Assembly (NCBI RefSeq): GCF_003987045.1
Contig: NZ_PIPZ01000005.1
Location: forward strand, 1 to 62,384
Origin: Pseudidiomarina marina
Lineage (GTDB): Bacteria > Pseudomonadota > Gammaproteobacteria > Enterobacterales > Alteromonadaceae
DNA length: 62,384 nt
Direction: 5' to 3'
Of this stretch, positions 44,762-55,899 are shown one piece after another. A program made the translations under genes and the position numbers. The stretch's first letter is position 1. Each line of letters opens with the position of its first letter. Below the pieces are notes generated by a model. That model was not told where the DNA came from. It saw only the letters and a program-made list of their open reading frames with translations, and searched no databases.

Positions 44762-44788
44762 AAAAAAGCCAGCGTTTATGCTGGCTTT
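44762..44788 (-). terminator. element-supplied terminator of tRNA-Phe
   Basis: A 9-bp stem (AAAGCCAGC / GCTGGCTTT) with a six-base loop is followed on the minus strand by TTTTTTT. It lies 33 bp past tRNA-Phe and replaces the chromosomal terminator now 11.6 kb away. Confidence 0.82.
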
Positions 44789-44819
44789 AGTCGTACCTGT
44801 AATATTATGGTACTAAATG

Positions 44820-44839
44820 ATGGTGCCCAGAGGCGGAAT
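44820..44839 (+). repeat. att site, tRNA copy
   Basis: Identical 20-bp repeat to 33257-33276; covers the last 19 nt of tRNA-Phe, including CCA, plus one base. Confidence 0.9.
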
Positions 44840-44896
44840 CGAACCACCGACACGGGGATTTTCAATCCCCTGCTCTACCGACTGAGCTATCTGGGC
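44821..44896 (-). tRNA. tRNA-Phe (GAA)
   Basis: A 76-nt cloverleaf on the minus strand with CCA encoded. The acceptor stem GCCCAGA/TCTGGGC, anticodon loop TTGAAAA (anticodon GAA) and GGTTCGATTCC T-arm are all present. It is intact, restored by the element's integration at its 3' end. Confidence 0.97.
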
Positions 44897-45001
44897 GTCG
44901 GGGCGTATTAAACGAGTTTTTCGGGTCTGAGTCAACCGCTTTTTTAAGGAAAATCGGTGAATTCAGACCGTTTGCTCAGTAAATACGCAATTTGATTGGT
45001 T

Positions 45002-46909
45002 TTACACCTTTAAGTAGGTGCTACCGGCCAAACACTTCTCGTAATAGTCAGTCCACTTCACGCCTTCACGCGGTGCGATGTGGCCTTTCCGAACTTCACG
45101 ATCAATCGACTTCTTCACGGTTTTTGCCATGAAATCAGTGTTGTATTGCATCGTTTCAAGCACTTTCTCAGCTGAGGTACCCGGAACCACCTCTTCAATG
45201 TAAAAGTCGCCTGGTTCGTCATCGTGGCAGTAAATATGCACTTCGGTTAAACGACCGAATAAGTTGTGCATATCGCCCATCACGTCTTGATAGGCGCCGG
45301 TTAGGAACATACCAACGTAATAGTTATCGCCTTTGCGTAACGCATGCATTGGAATATTATCGCTGATTTCGGTGCCTTCAATGTATTTGCTTAGCTTACC
45401 GTCACTATCACAAGTAATGTCGACTATAGAGCAGCGTACTTCTGGCTTCTCGTTTAAGCGGCTAATTGGCACAATGGGTAGCACTTGGCCAATGGCCCAA
45501 GTATCGGCCGCCGATTGGAAAATTGAGAAGTTACACAAGTATTGGCTTGCCAACATGTCTTCGAGTTCTTCCAATTCTTGGAACACGAAGCTTTCGCGAT
45601 CAAGCGATTGATGAATCTCGCTCAAAATGCGCCAGTACATGGTGTCGAGCTTCGCCATTTCTTCTAACGATAAAATACCAAGCTTGAATGCTTCGTAAGC
45701 GCTCTGTTTGAATGATGCAGCGTCGTTGTAACGTTCTTGCGGGTGCATATCCGCAGCGTTCACAAGTTCACGCATGTTGCTCACAAGAATGTGTTCGTCG
45801 GCGCTGGCGCTAATATCAAACTGTGCGCCGGTGTTTTTGATTTCACCGACAATATTGGTCACCACACAGCTGTGGTGAGCGGTAATGGCGCGGCCACTTT
45901 CGCTCACAAGGTTCGGGTGTGGTACTTCTTCCAAATCACAGATCTGTTTTACACCATAAACCACGTCGGCAACATATTCTTCGGTCGAGTAGTTACGCGA
46001 CGAGTCGGTAGTTGAACTGGTGCCGTCATAGTCGATACCAAGGCCACCACCGATGTCTAGATACTCAAGGGGCACGCCAATTTGAATGAGTTTGGCATAC
46101 AAACGAGCGCCCTCAGAAACTGCTTCTTTCACTTTACGAATATCCGACATTTGGCTGCCGATGTGGAAGTGTAATAACTTCGCACAGTGCAACATGTCTT
46201 CTTTTTTCAGAAGCTCAACAATGTTTAAGATTTCAGTGATGCTTAAACCAAATTTTGCACGGTCGCCGCTTGAGCCAGCCCATTTACCAGCGCTACGTAC
46301 CATCATTTTGCTACGCAAACCAATCATCGGCTCAACGCCGAGTTTTTTCGCCAGTGGAATCAGCATTTCAAGTTCACTGAACTTTTCAATGACAATGATC
46401 ATTTTACGGCGCAGCTGACGGCCAAGTAGGGCGAGGGTCAAGTAATCTTCGTCTTTATAACCATTGAGAACGGTCAAAGCATTTGGGTTTTCGTTGTAGG
46501 CAAGTACGGCCATCAACTCCGGCTTTGAACCAGCCTCAAGGCCGTAATCGTAGGGTTCGCCCGCGTCGATGATTTCTTCAACCACCTCACGCATTTGGTT
46601 CACTTTAATTGGGAACACACCAACGTAGCGCGCATTGTAGCCAGCATCAGCGATGGTTTTAGCGAAAGTTTCGTTCAGAATTTCAACTTGTGAGCGCAGA
46701 ATATCGTGAAAACGAATGACCGCTGGCAACTGAATGCCTTCAGCTAAGATTTCATCCACCACTTCCTGCATATCGATGGTGACATCAGGCAAACGGTGAT
46801 TCGGTGCGATTTGGATATTGCCATTTGCACCAATCGAGAAGTATCCCGCACCCCAGCGGTTTACCCCGTAGAGTTCTTCGGCATCGTCGATTGTCCAGTT
46901 CTGAGCCAT
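45002..46909 (-). CDS. speA: biosynthetic arginine decarboxylase
   Basis: A 635-residue PLP enzyme converting arginine to agmatine. Marks: WTIDDAEELYGVNRWG start, YVGVFPIKVNQ with the PLP lysine, HFHIGSQ, DIGGGLGIDYDG and SESGRA. It is downstream of speB with stop and start overlapping by one base (TGATG), so the pair supplies putrescine via agmatine. Confidence 0.96.
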   Translation of the reverse strand: MAQNWTIDDAEELYGVNRWGAGYFSIGANGNIQIAPNHRLPDVTIDMQEVVDEILAEGIQLPAVIRFHDILRSQVEILNETFAKTIADAGYNARYVGVFPIKVNQMREVVEEIIDAGEPYDYGLEAGSKPELMAVLAYNENPNALTVLNGYKDEDYLTLALLGRQLRRKMIIVIEKFSELEMLIPLAKKLGVEPMIGLRSKMMVRSAGKWAGSSGDRAKFGLSITEILNIVELLKKEDMLHCAKLLHFHIGSQMSDIRKVKEAVSEGARLYAKLIQIGVPLEYLDIGGGLGIDYDGTSSTTDSSRNYSTEEYVADVVYGVKQICDLEEVPHPNLVSESGRAITAHHSCVVTNIVGEIKNTGAQFDISASADEHILVSNMRELVNAADMHPQERYNDAASFKQSAYEAFKLGILSLEEMAKLDTMYWRILSEIHQSLDRESFVFQELEELEDMLASQYLCNFSIFQSAADTWAIGQVLPIVPISRLNEKPEVRCSIVDITCDSDGKLSKYIEGTEISDNIPMHALRKGDNYYVGMFLTGAYQDVMGDMHNLFGRLTEVHIYCHDDEPGDFYIEEVVPGTSAEKVLETMQYNTDFMAKTVKKSIDREVRKGHIAPREGVKWTDYYEKCLAGSTYLKV

Positions 46910-47859
46910 CAGCGAGCCCCTTTTTCGTTCAGAATGATTAACAGTTCGCGTACAATTTTTGCCGCAAACACATCAGAGTTACCAGTTGGATCGATCTCTG
47001 GCGATAGCTCAACAACATCGGCACCGACTAGGTTTTTGCCGCGCAGTAACTTCATTAAGCTTACGTACGAATGAAAATCTTCCCCGCCTGGCTCCGGTGT
47101 GCCGGTGCCTGGTAAAAATGCTGGATCGAAGTAGTCTAAATCCAACGTGAGATAGATTGGACGGTCGTCAGCGATAGCTGCCACGCTGTCTAAGAAATCT
47201 TTGCGTGACTTGCGCACCGTGCCGTGCTCGTTCATGTACTGGTATTCTTCGCGCGTGCCTGAGCGAATACCATACTGAATGAGTTCGTGGCCCGGACCAA
47301 AATGGTCAAGCGAGCGACGAATAATAGAGGCGTGTGAGTAATGGTAGCCCAAGAAGCCGTCACGCAAATCAGCGTGCGCATCAAGGTGCAGTAGCACTAA
47401 ATCAGGGTACTGTTGTAAGTATTTGCGAATTGGCGCATACGAAATAGAGTGTTCGCCGCCAAGCGTTAACACGCGAACATTGTTCGCTTGCAGGTCGAGC
47501 GGTTGGAAAATCTCATCAAATTGGTCGCTAGCGTGTTGCCACTGCGCTTCCACATCATCACTTGAGCCAAGCGATAAATTGCCCAAATCGTAAAACGGGT
47601 GATCAAAGAGATCGGCATCAAGGTATGGCGAATAGCTTTCGATATCTTCCGACACCGCGCGTAGGCCATCAGGACCGTTACGTGTTCCTTTACGAAAACA
47701 TGCTGTACCATCAAAACCGAAACCAATAATATGCGTACCGTTGGTGTACACGGCATTATCGGTGGTTGCGCCAAAAAACTCGCGCACTGGCGCGTCAGTT
47801 TTTACAGCTTCAGCAACTTTGGTCTGAGCGGTCATTTGATTTGGGCTTTGTTGACTCAA
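46909..47859 (-). CDS. speB: agmatinase
   Basis: A 316-residue ureohydrolase turning agmatine into putrescine and urea. Manganese-ligand motifs GGEHS, HLDAHADLRD and DLDYFDPAF are present. The start is TTG 47859: GGAGG lies nine bases upstream, whereas the next ATG lacks one. First gene of speB-speA. Confidence 0.92.
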   Translation of the reverse strand: MSQQSPNQMTAQTKVAEAVKTDAPVREFFGATTDNAVYTNGTHIIGFGFDGTACFRKGTRNGPDGLRAVSEDIESYSPYLDADLFDHPFYDLGNLSLGSSDDVEAQWQHASDQFDEIFQPLDLQANNVRVLTLGGEHSISYAPIRKYLQQYPDLVLLHLDAHADLRDGFLGYHYSHASIIRRSLDHFGPGHELIQYGIRSGTREEYQYMNEHGTVRKSRKDFLDSVAAIADDRPIYLTLDLDYFDPAFLPGTGTPEPGGEDFHSYVSLMKLLRGKNLVGADVVELSPEIDPTGNSDVFAAKIVRELLIILNEKGAR

Positions 47860-47953
47860 GGTGATTCACCTCCGTTCGTTCAACAGGGTTGATTTGGGCA
47901 AATTAAAAAGGGGCATATTATCCGTATAATTGCCCCAAATTGCCACTATCTGA

Positions 47954-48979
47954 TTAACTACGTGTCGACTTTTTTACTGGATTAAAAATCTCGTGTTGAA
48001 TACGTAAAAGATTCGCATCGAGTGGGTTCTTTTTGGTCCATGTATCAACCAATGGCACTTCGACCATTTCACCGGCTTTAATGCCAGCCATAACCTCAGT
48101 TTTACCCTGCAGAATAAGCTCTACCGCATGTACCCCCAGCTCTGATGCGAGTACTCGGTCGGATGGCGTTGGTGGTCCACCACGTTGAATATGGCCAAGC
48201 AAGCACGGGCGACAAGGCATATTATATTCAGCTTCAAGTTGTTCAGACAGTGCAACTGCACCGCCTGGCCATTGATGCTCGCTCAACACCATAACGTAAC
48301 TGCCGGCACCGCGAACTTCTTCAACACGTTTAATGTGTTTGACCAATGCCGCAATCGTTAATGGTTTATCTTTTTGCAACTCTGGCAAAATCATCCGTTC
48401 GGCGCCGGCTGCCATGGCGCTTTTGAGACCAATAAAACCTGCATGACGGCCCATGACTTCCACGATAAACACACGATCCATCGCATCGGCGGTGTCGCGA
48501 ATTTTATCCAAAGCGTCCATTGCTATCGCGACAGCGGTCGAATAACCGATGGTGGCATCGGTGCCATATAAATCGTTATCGATAGTGCCAGGCACGCCAA
48601 TGATTTGGCCCTTCCAGTATTGGCTTAAATGATGCGCGCCACGGAACGAGCCATCGCCGCCAATGACGACGAGTGCGCTGATCCCGAGTGAATCGAGATT
48701 GTTCGCAGCGAGTTGGGCACTCTCAACTTCTTTAAAGCGCGGGCACCGAGCGCTTTTAATGATTGTTCCTGAATATTGTAGAACGTGCAGGACATCCGCA
48801 GATTTCAGTGGCACATGTTCGTTATTCAACAGGCCTTCGTAGCCATGACGAAACGCCATCACTTCCATGCCATAGTGCTCGGCAGCCAATACCACTGCGC
48901 GCAGCGCTGCATTCATGCCAGGGGCGTCGCCACCACTGGTTAGCACACCAATCCGTTGCTTTGTCGATGTTTCAGACAC
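47954..48979 (-). CDS. pfkA: ATP-dependent 6-phosphofructokinase
   Basis: A 341-residue bacterial PfkA: TSGGDAPGMNAALR, GGDGSFRGA, PGTIDNDLYGTD and the catalytic loop after it. The enzyme commits fructose-6-phosphate to glycolysis. It is slightly longer than the usual 320 residues. It is divergent from the Ldh-family gene with a short shared promoter region. Confidence 0.93.
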   Translation of the reverse strand: MSETSTKQRIGVLTSGGDAPGMNAALRAVVLAAEHYGMEVMAFRHGYEGLLNNEHVPLKSADVLHVLQYSGTIIKSARCPRFKEVESAQLAANNLDSLGISALVVIGGDGSFRGAHHLSQYWKGQIIGVPGTIDNDLYGTDATIGYSTAVAIAMDALDKIRDTADAMDRVFIVEVMGRHAGFIGLKSAMAAGAERMILPELQKDKPLTIAALVKHIKRVEEVRGAGSYVMVLSEHQWPGGAVALSEQLEAEYNMPCRPCLLGHIQRGGPPTPSDRVLASELGVHAVELILQGKTEVMAGIKAGEMVEVPLVDTWTKKNPLDANLLRIQHEIFNPVKKSTRS

Positions 48980-49047
48980 CTCTATACTCCTCTTTCCTAT
49001 TGTCTGATAAGCTTATCGAAGTTAACTCAATTTACAATGAAGCGCAC

Positions 49048-50118
49048 ATGTCAGAGCAAAAAAATATTCATATTTCAGCAGATTCGATTCGTCAGTGGGC
49101 ACAAAATTGCCTGCAGCAGGCGGGTGCAGAGGAAGTTGTTGCCGCAGCGATGGCCGAGAATTTGGTAGCCGCCGACTTAATGGGGTTTCGTACTCATGGT
49201 TTAATGCGTTTACGTTACAACATTAACTGTCTGCGTGATGGTAGCTCTCGCCCAAGCGGTGATTACAGCGTTATCAGTAAACGCGCAGCGGTGCAGCTGT
49301 GGGATGCTGATTTGTTGTCAGGTCTTTACGTGGTGCCGCAAGCGGTTGATACGGCAATTGCGATGGCACGCGAGTGCGGTACCGGAACGGTTATTGTGAA
49401 ACGCGCTCAGCATGTCGCCGCACTTGCGGTTTATCTTGAGCGAGCCGTAAATGAAGGCATGCTCATTCAATTGATGTGCGCAACGCCAGGGCAGCAGGTT
49501 GTGGCGCCACACGGCGCGAAATCAGCGTGGTTCTCACCAAATCCATTTGCGATTGGCGCACCCACCCAATCGCATCCAATACTGTTCGATATTAGTTTTT
49601 CGATGACGGCGGCTGGCAAGGTCCGTAAGGCCATTGCGGAACAGCAGCCGTTGCCTTACCCAGCACTAATTACCGCAACGGGAGATTACACCACCGATGC
49701 AACCACGTTTTTGCATGATCCCGCGAGTGTGCTGGCGCCGCTAGGTGGCCAAGAATTAGGCTATAAAGGTTCGGGCTTGTGTTTGTTTAGCGAGTTGTGG
49801 ACGCTGGCGCTGAGTCAATTAGGGCGTCATCAAGAACAGCCAGGCTTGGATGCGAATACCGTATGGATTCAAGTCATTGATCCGAGTGCGTTTGGCGATG
49901 TGAACGAATTCAAAGCGCAGGCTCAAGCATTAGTTGACGGAATGAAAGCAGTGACGCCAATTGACAAAAATTATCCGGTTCGAATTCCGGGAGAGGGCGC
50001 TATGGCAACCCGAACTCGTCAGCTTCAGAGCGGGGTAGAATATAGTCCAGAGTTGTGGCGGCAGTTGGCGAAGGTTGCCGACATGATGCAGCAACCATTG
50101 CCAGAATTAACTACCTAG
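49048..50118 (+). CDS. Ldh-family (malate/lactate/ureidoglycolate-type) dehydrogenase
   Basis: A 356-residue NAD(P)-dependent oxidoreductase of the YlbC/MDH2 type, from ATG 49048; longer upstream frame overlaps pfkA antisense. Marks: MAENLVAADLMGFRTHGLMRL, IVKRAQHVAAL and FSPNPFAIGAPT, and a YKGSGL loop. Substrate specificity cannot be told from sequence. Confidence 0.85.
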   Translation: MSEQKNIHISADSIRQWAQNCLQQAGAEEVVAAAMAENLVAADLMGFRTHGLMRLRYNINCLRDGSSRPSGDYSVISKRAAVQLWDADLLSGLYVVPQAVDTAIAMARECGTGTVIVKRAQHVAALAVYLERAVNEGMLIQLMCATPGQQVVAPHGAKSAWFSPNPFAIGAPTQSHPILFDISFSMTAAGKVRKAIAEQQPLPYPALITATGDYTTDATTFLHDPASVLAPLGGQELGYKGSGLCLFSELWTLALSQLGRHQEQPGLDANTVWIQVIDPSAFGDVNEFKAQAQALVDGMKAVTPIDKNYPVRIPGEGAMATRTRQLQSGVEYSPELWRQLAKVADMMQQPLPELTT

Positions 50119-50128
50119 AGCAGATTAA

Positions 50129-50767
50129 TTAAGGTTGAAGGCGCTCAATAGTCCAGGCGCCATTGGCTTTAGTAAAGGTGAAGCGGTCATGCAGTCGATA
50201 GCGACCGCCTTGCCAGAACTCAAAGCGCTCCGGTACCACAACATAACCACCCCAGTGTTGCGGCATTGGCACTTGTTGATCTTTATATTTCTCAGTGAGC
50301 TCATGATAACGCGCTTCTAATTCGCTGCGACTTGCAATGGGATGGCTTTGCGCAGATGCTAGCGCGCCAAGTTGACTCTCTCTTGGGCGGCTATAAAAAT
50401 ACGCTTCGCTATCTTCTCGTGAAATTTTGCGCGCGAAGCCTTCAATACGAACTTGCTGCTCAATAGCTAGCCACGAAAAGAGCATTGCCACACGGCTATT
50501 CGTACTGATGTCATGGCCTTTCTGGCTATCGTAATTGGTATAAAACACGAAGCCATTGTCACGCACTTCTTTCAATAACACGATGCGCTGGTGCGGTTGG
50601 TTATCCGCACCAACGGTAGCGAGGGTGAACGCAGTTGGATCGGTTTGCGACGGGTGATCTTTCGCGGCAGCGAACCAATGCGCAAATTGTTGCATTGGAT
50701 CGTCAAGCAGAGACTCGCGGCACAATTTACCTTGCTCATAATCACGACGAACATTTTTTAAATCCAT
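50129..50767 (-). CDS. pdxH: pyridoxamine 5'-phosphate oxidase
   Basis: A 212-residue FMN enzyme making pyridoxal phosphate. Marks: QRIVLLKEVRDNGFVFYTNYDSQKG, SRPRESQLGALAS and the C-terminal WQGGRYRLHDR..ERLQP. It is convergent with the Ldh-family gene. Confidence 0.96.
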   Translation of the reverse strand: MDLKNVRRDYEQGKLCRESLLDDPMQQFAHWFAAAKDHPSQTDPTAFTLATVGADNQPHQRIVLLKEVRDNGFVFYTNYDSQKGHDISTNSRVAMLFSWLAIEQQVRIEGFARKISREDSEAYFYSRPRESQLGALASAQSHPIASRSELEARYHELTEKYKDQQVPMPQHWGGYVVVPERFEFWQGGRYRLHDRFTFTKANGAWTIERLQP

Positions 50768-50801
50768 ACTGCGTTGTTTCCTTAGTTTTTATTTCGCTTT
50801 C

Positions 50802-52481
50802 CTATTTAGATAGGTACTCAGCTTTGCCGGCAACGTAGGTTGCATGCACTTTATTCTGCCATAGTATAGCGGCGTCACGGGCAAACGGATCATGATCTAA
50901 CACAATGAAATCAGCCCACTTTCCAGGTTCCAATGTGCCGAGCTCTTGTTCTTGGCCAGCAGCGTAAGCTGCGTCCAAAGTAAATGCGCGTAATGCTTGC
51001 TCTAAAGTAAGCTTTTCATGCGCATACCAACCACCTTCGGGTTGATTGTCACGATCTTGACGCGTTACCGCAGCATGTAAGCCAAAGAACGGATCAGCGA
51101 GTTCGACTGGAAAATCAGAACCGGCAGCGATAATAGTGCCTTGCTCGGCAAACGTCTGCCAGGCGTAAGCACCTTTCATGCGTGCTTTGCCTAATCGATC
51201 TTCAGCCATGTTTTTGTCGCTGGTGGCGTGCGTTGGCTGCATGGATGCAATAATGTTCAGCTCTTTGAAGCGTGGAATATCTTCTGGGTGGACAATTTGC
51301 GAATGTTCAATGCGGTGACGCAAGTTACGCCCGCCAATGGTGTCAAAGGCATGTTCATACTCATCCAGTACAATTCGGTTGGCACGGTCGCCAATGGCGT
51401 GTGTGTTGATTTGGAAACCATGTGGAATGATGAGTTCGTATAACTCACGAATGCGCTCTTGTGAGGTAACCATTAAGCCATGTTGATCTGGCGCATCATG
51501 ATATGGCGCTAAAAGCGCGGCGCCGCGACTACCGAGGGCACCATCACCATAGATTTTTACGCTGCGAACGGTGAGTTTGTCATCTGCTGTCACGTAATGC
51601 CCAGCCGCGAGAAGCTCAGGTAGCTTTGGTTCTGTTGCTGATAACATCGCGTAAATACGCAGTGGCATTGCCTGCTTGTCTGCGAGCTCTTTATATACCT
51701 GAAGGGTCGTCGCATCGACACCTGCGTCATGAACGCCTGTGATGCCGCGCTCTAGAAGGTGATTAAAAGCTAACTTTAAAGCCTCTTCTTGTTGCTGCGC
51801 TGACGCGGCTGGAATTTTTTGCTCCACCAAATTCATGGCGTTATCAATCAGAACCCCAGTTGGGTTACCTTGCGAATCGCGAATAATTTCTCCGCCATCT
51901 GGGCTTACGGTGTCTGCTGTGATTCCTGCAATTTCGAGCGCTTTACTGTTAGCCCATGCTGCGTGTCCATCAACGCGGGTTAGGTAAATTGGTTTATCAG
52001 ATGAAACTTCGTCCAGCGATTCAGCGTTTGGAAACGCTTTAACTGTCCAGTTTTCTTGGTTCCAGCCGCGACCTAAAATCCATTCTGCCGAGGGCGTGTT
52101 TTGTGCGAAGTTGGCAACGATAGCTGCCGCATCGCTTTCTGATTTAGCATCACGCAAATCAGCTAACATTAAGTTCTGACCGAGGCCTAGTACGTGTCCG
52201 TGTGCATCGATGAGGCCAGGCAACACAAATTTGCCATTTAAGTTCACGCGTTTTTGCTTGGTAAGTGAACCATACACGCCTTCGAGCTCAGCAAGCGTAC
52301 CAATGGCTGCCACCTTACCATCATGAATCAACATGGCGTCAAACTTGACCAATACGGCCTCGTGACCAGGATTTCCGGTTAATGTGTAACCGTTAAAATT
52401 ATGAAACAAAACAGACTGGGCAAACACCGATCCAGAATGTAACATTAATAAAACAAACCCAATTAAACGTAAAATTCTCAT
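50802..52481 (-). CDS. exported YtcJ-like amidohydrolase
   Basis: A 559-residue metal-dependent hydrolase with a signal peptide (IGFVLLMLHSGSVFAQ). Amidohydrolase marks: LPGLIDAHGHV, GVHDAGVD, HAIGDRANR, HRIEHSQ and GSDFPVE, closing with GKWADFIVLDHDP. The YtcJ-like family has unknown natural substrates. It is divergent from the LuxR regulator gene. Confidence 0.87.
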   Translation of the reverse strand: MRILRLIGFVLLMLHSGSVFAQSVLFHNFNGYTLTGNPGHEAVLVKFDAMLIHDGKVAAIGTLAELEGVYGSLTKQKRVNLNGKFVLPGLIDAHGHVLGLGQNLMLADLRDAKSESDAAAIVANFAQNTPSAEWILGRGWNQENWTVKAFPNAESLDEVSSDKPIYLTRVDGHAAWANSKALEIAGITADTVSPDGGEIIRDSQGNPTGVLIDNAMNLVEQKIPAASAQQQEEALKLAFNHLLERGITGVHDAGVDATTLQVYKELADKQAMPLRIYAMLSATEPKLPELLAAGHYVTADDKLTVRSVKIYGDGALGSRGAALLAPYHDAPDQHGLMVTSQERIRELYELIIPHGFQINTHAIGDRANRIVLDEYEHAFDTIGGRNLRHRIEHSQIVHPEDIPRFKELNIIASMQPTHATSDKNMAEDRLGKARMKGAYAWQTFAEQGTIIAAGSDFPVELADPFFGLHAAVTRQDRDNQPEGGWYAHEKLTLEQALRAFTLDAAYAAGQEQELGTLEPGKWADFIVLDHDPFARDAAILWQNKVHATYVAGKAEYLSK

Positions 52482-52603
52482 AAATTTCTCTTTTTCATTG
52501 AATTTTATGCGCTATAGCACACTCAGACTGTTTTCGATTGTTTATATCTGATACTGCAATTCTTGATTTTTTACATTAATTTACAATTTAGTAACACAAC
52601 AAC

Positions 52604-52631
52604 TTCAAACATTCGTTAAAGCGTGTACAAT
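52604..52631 (+). promoter_or_regulatory. promoter of the LuxR response regulator
   Basis: TTCAAA (52604-52609) and TACAAT (52626-52631), spacer 16 bp, about 40 bp upstream of the gene. Confidence 0.5.
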
Positions 52632-52671
52632 ACGCTAAATGTTAGTGACCAATTAAAGCGCGTGGTTTTAA

Positions 52672-53298
52672 ATGAAAATATTAATAATAGATTCGCAATT
52701 CTTTGTACGTGCTGGACTCATCCAAGTACTAACCAGTTTCTCTGACCAGCTCGCTATTTACGAAGCCCCGAGCTTTGATATTGCGCAAGAATACTTGCGC
52801 CACCAAAACGACTATAACCTAATTTTCCTCGACATGGATATCCCTGATGCGGAAATCCGTCCGACCTTGCAGACGCTGAAAAAAATGGCGCCAAGTTCGC
52901 ATATTGTCTTGTTTAGCTGGCCACGTCCGTTGTCTGAAGTACGCCAAGCCCTAAGTAACGGGGTACGTAGCTACCTGCCAAAAGATGCAAGTGCCGAAGA
53001 AGCAAAACAAGCAATACGTATTTTGTTGCAAAACGACCGTTATTTACCAGAAGAGTCGCGACTAAACGACAACATCAATCGACAAGGGAGTGCTGAGCAC
53101 TTTTTGTCGCCGCGTCAGTTGGAAATTATGCAGTTGTTGGCACAAGGTTTATCGAACAAAGAAATCGCAACCATACTTGGTATTACCGAGGGGACAATTC
53201 GGGTGCACCTTTCGGCTATCTTTAAGGCCATTAAGGTATCGAATCGAACTGAGGCAACACTTTGGTATCTGTTGCGCCAGAAACGTTTGGTGGGCTAA
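52672..53298 (+). CDS. NarL/LuxR-type response regulator
   Basis: A 208-residue two-domain regulator: receiver with phosphoacceptor D54 (NLIFLDMDIP) and K103 region (SYLPKDAS), and LuxR HTH (LSPRQLEIMQLLAQGLSNKEIATILGITEGTIRVHLSAIFKAIKV). No histidine kinase gene lies near. It abuts the DUF1285 gene. Confidence 0.9.
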   Translation: MKILIIDSQFFVRAGLIQVLTSFSDQLAIYEAPSFDIAQEYLRHQNDYNLIFLDMDIPDAEIRPTLQTLKKMAPSSHIVLFSWPRPLSEVRQALSNGVRSYLPKDASAEEAKQAIRILLQNDRYLPEESRLNDNINRQGSAEHFLSPRQLEIMQLLAQGLSNKEIATILGITEGTIRVHLSAIFKAIKVSNRTEATLWYLLRQKRLVG

Positions 53299-53820
53299 AT
53301 GAGTTTGGAGCAAATACTTAGCTCGTTAGAGCAAGGGAAACATGCTCCAACTGAACGTTGGAACCCACCATATTGTGGTGAAATTCCAATTCACATTGAT
53401 GAAAATGGTCAGTGGCATTATCAAGGGTCGCCAATTCAACGCGATAGGTTGGTAAAACTGTTCGCTAGTGTGTTGGTGCATGAGCAGGGGGATTATTTCT
53501 TGGTAACCCCTGCCGAGAAAGTCAAAATTAGTGTCGCTGACGTTCCTTTTATTGTTGTTACTTGGACGAAAGTTACTGATGTTTCGCCAACCGTGATTCA
53601 GGTAACAACCAATATCGATCAACAATTTGCTCTTTCAGAGCAGCATCCCCTTATTGTGCGCAACGAGCAACTGTATGTTGATTGCGGCAGAGACCTCTGG
53701 GCGAAAGTTCATCGCAACGTGGTTTATCAATGGGCGGAAATAGCCCAAGTACAGCAACATCATGGGCGCGATATTTACACGATAGAGAGTGCCGGTTCAC
53801 GTTTCTATTTAAACCAATAA
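53299..53820 (+). CDS. DUF1285-family protein
   Basis: A 173-residue protein beginning directly after the regulator's stop. WNPPYCGEIPIHIDENGQWHYQGSPIQRDRLVKLFASVL is the recognisable DUF1285 start. No biochemical function is known for the family; it is usually a beta-rich cytosolic protein. Confidence 0.85.
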   Translation: MSLEQILSSLEQGKHAPTERWNPPYCGEIPIHIDENGQWHYQGSPIQRDRLVKLFASVLVHEQGDYFLVTPAEKVKISVADVPFIVVTWTKVTDVSPTVIQVTTNIDQQFALSEQHPLIVRNEQLYVDCGRDLWAKVHRNVVYQWAEIAQVQQHHGRDIYTIESAGSRFYLNQ

Positions 53821-53899
53821 TGATGTGCTGAATTTGCGCGAAACATAACGCTGCTCTATCATACGCATCCTATTTGTAGCCGAGCTTGAGATACCGTTC

Positions 53900-55880
<1,981 letters not shown>

Positions 55881-55899
55881 GGCACCGCGTCGGTAGTCA

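Larger units (their letters stand above)
33257..44839. mobile_element. integrative element in tRNA-Phe (about 11.6 kb)
   Basis: Bounded by identical 20-bp repeats that include the tRNA-Phe 3' end, with a P4-type tyrosine integrase at the tRNA side. Cargo: two AlpA-like regulators, HUH Rep-like protein, resolvase, ApeA-like HEPN protein, restriction-modification system, Panacea toxin-antitoxin and unknown genes. No capsid, tail or conjugation genes are seen, so it may be a satellite-like or replicating genomic island. Confidence 0.88.

Noticed and set aside
33257..44839. Complete prophage
   Set aside because: Integrase, AlpA and Rep-like genes are present, but there is no capsid, portal, tail, lysis or packaging gene.
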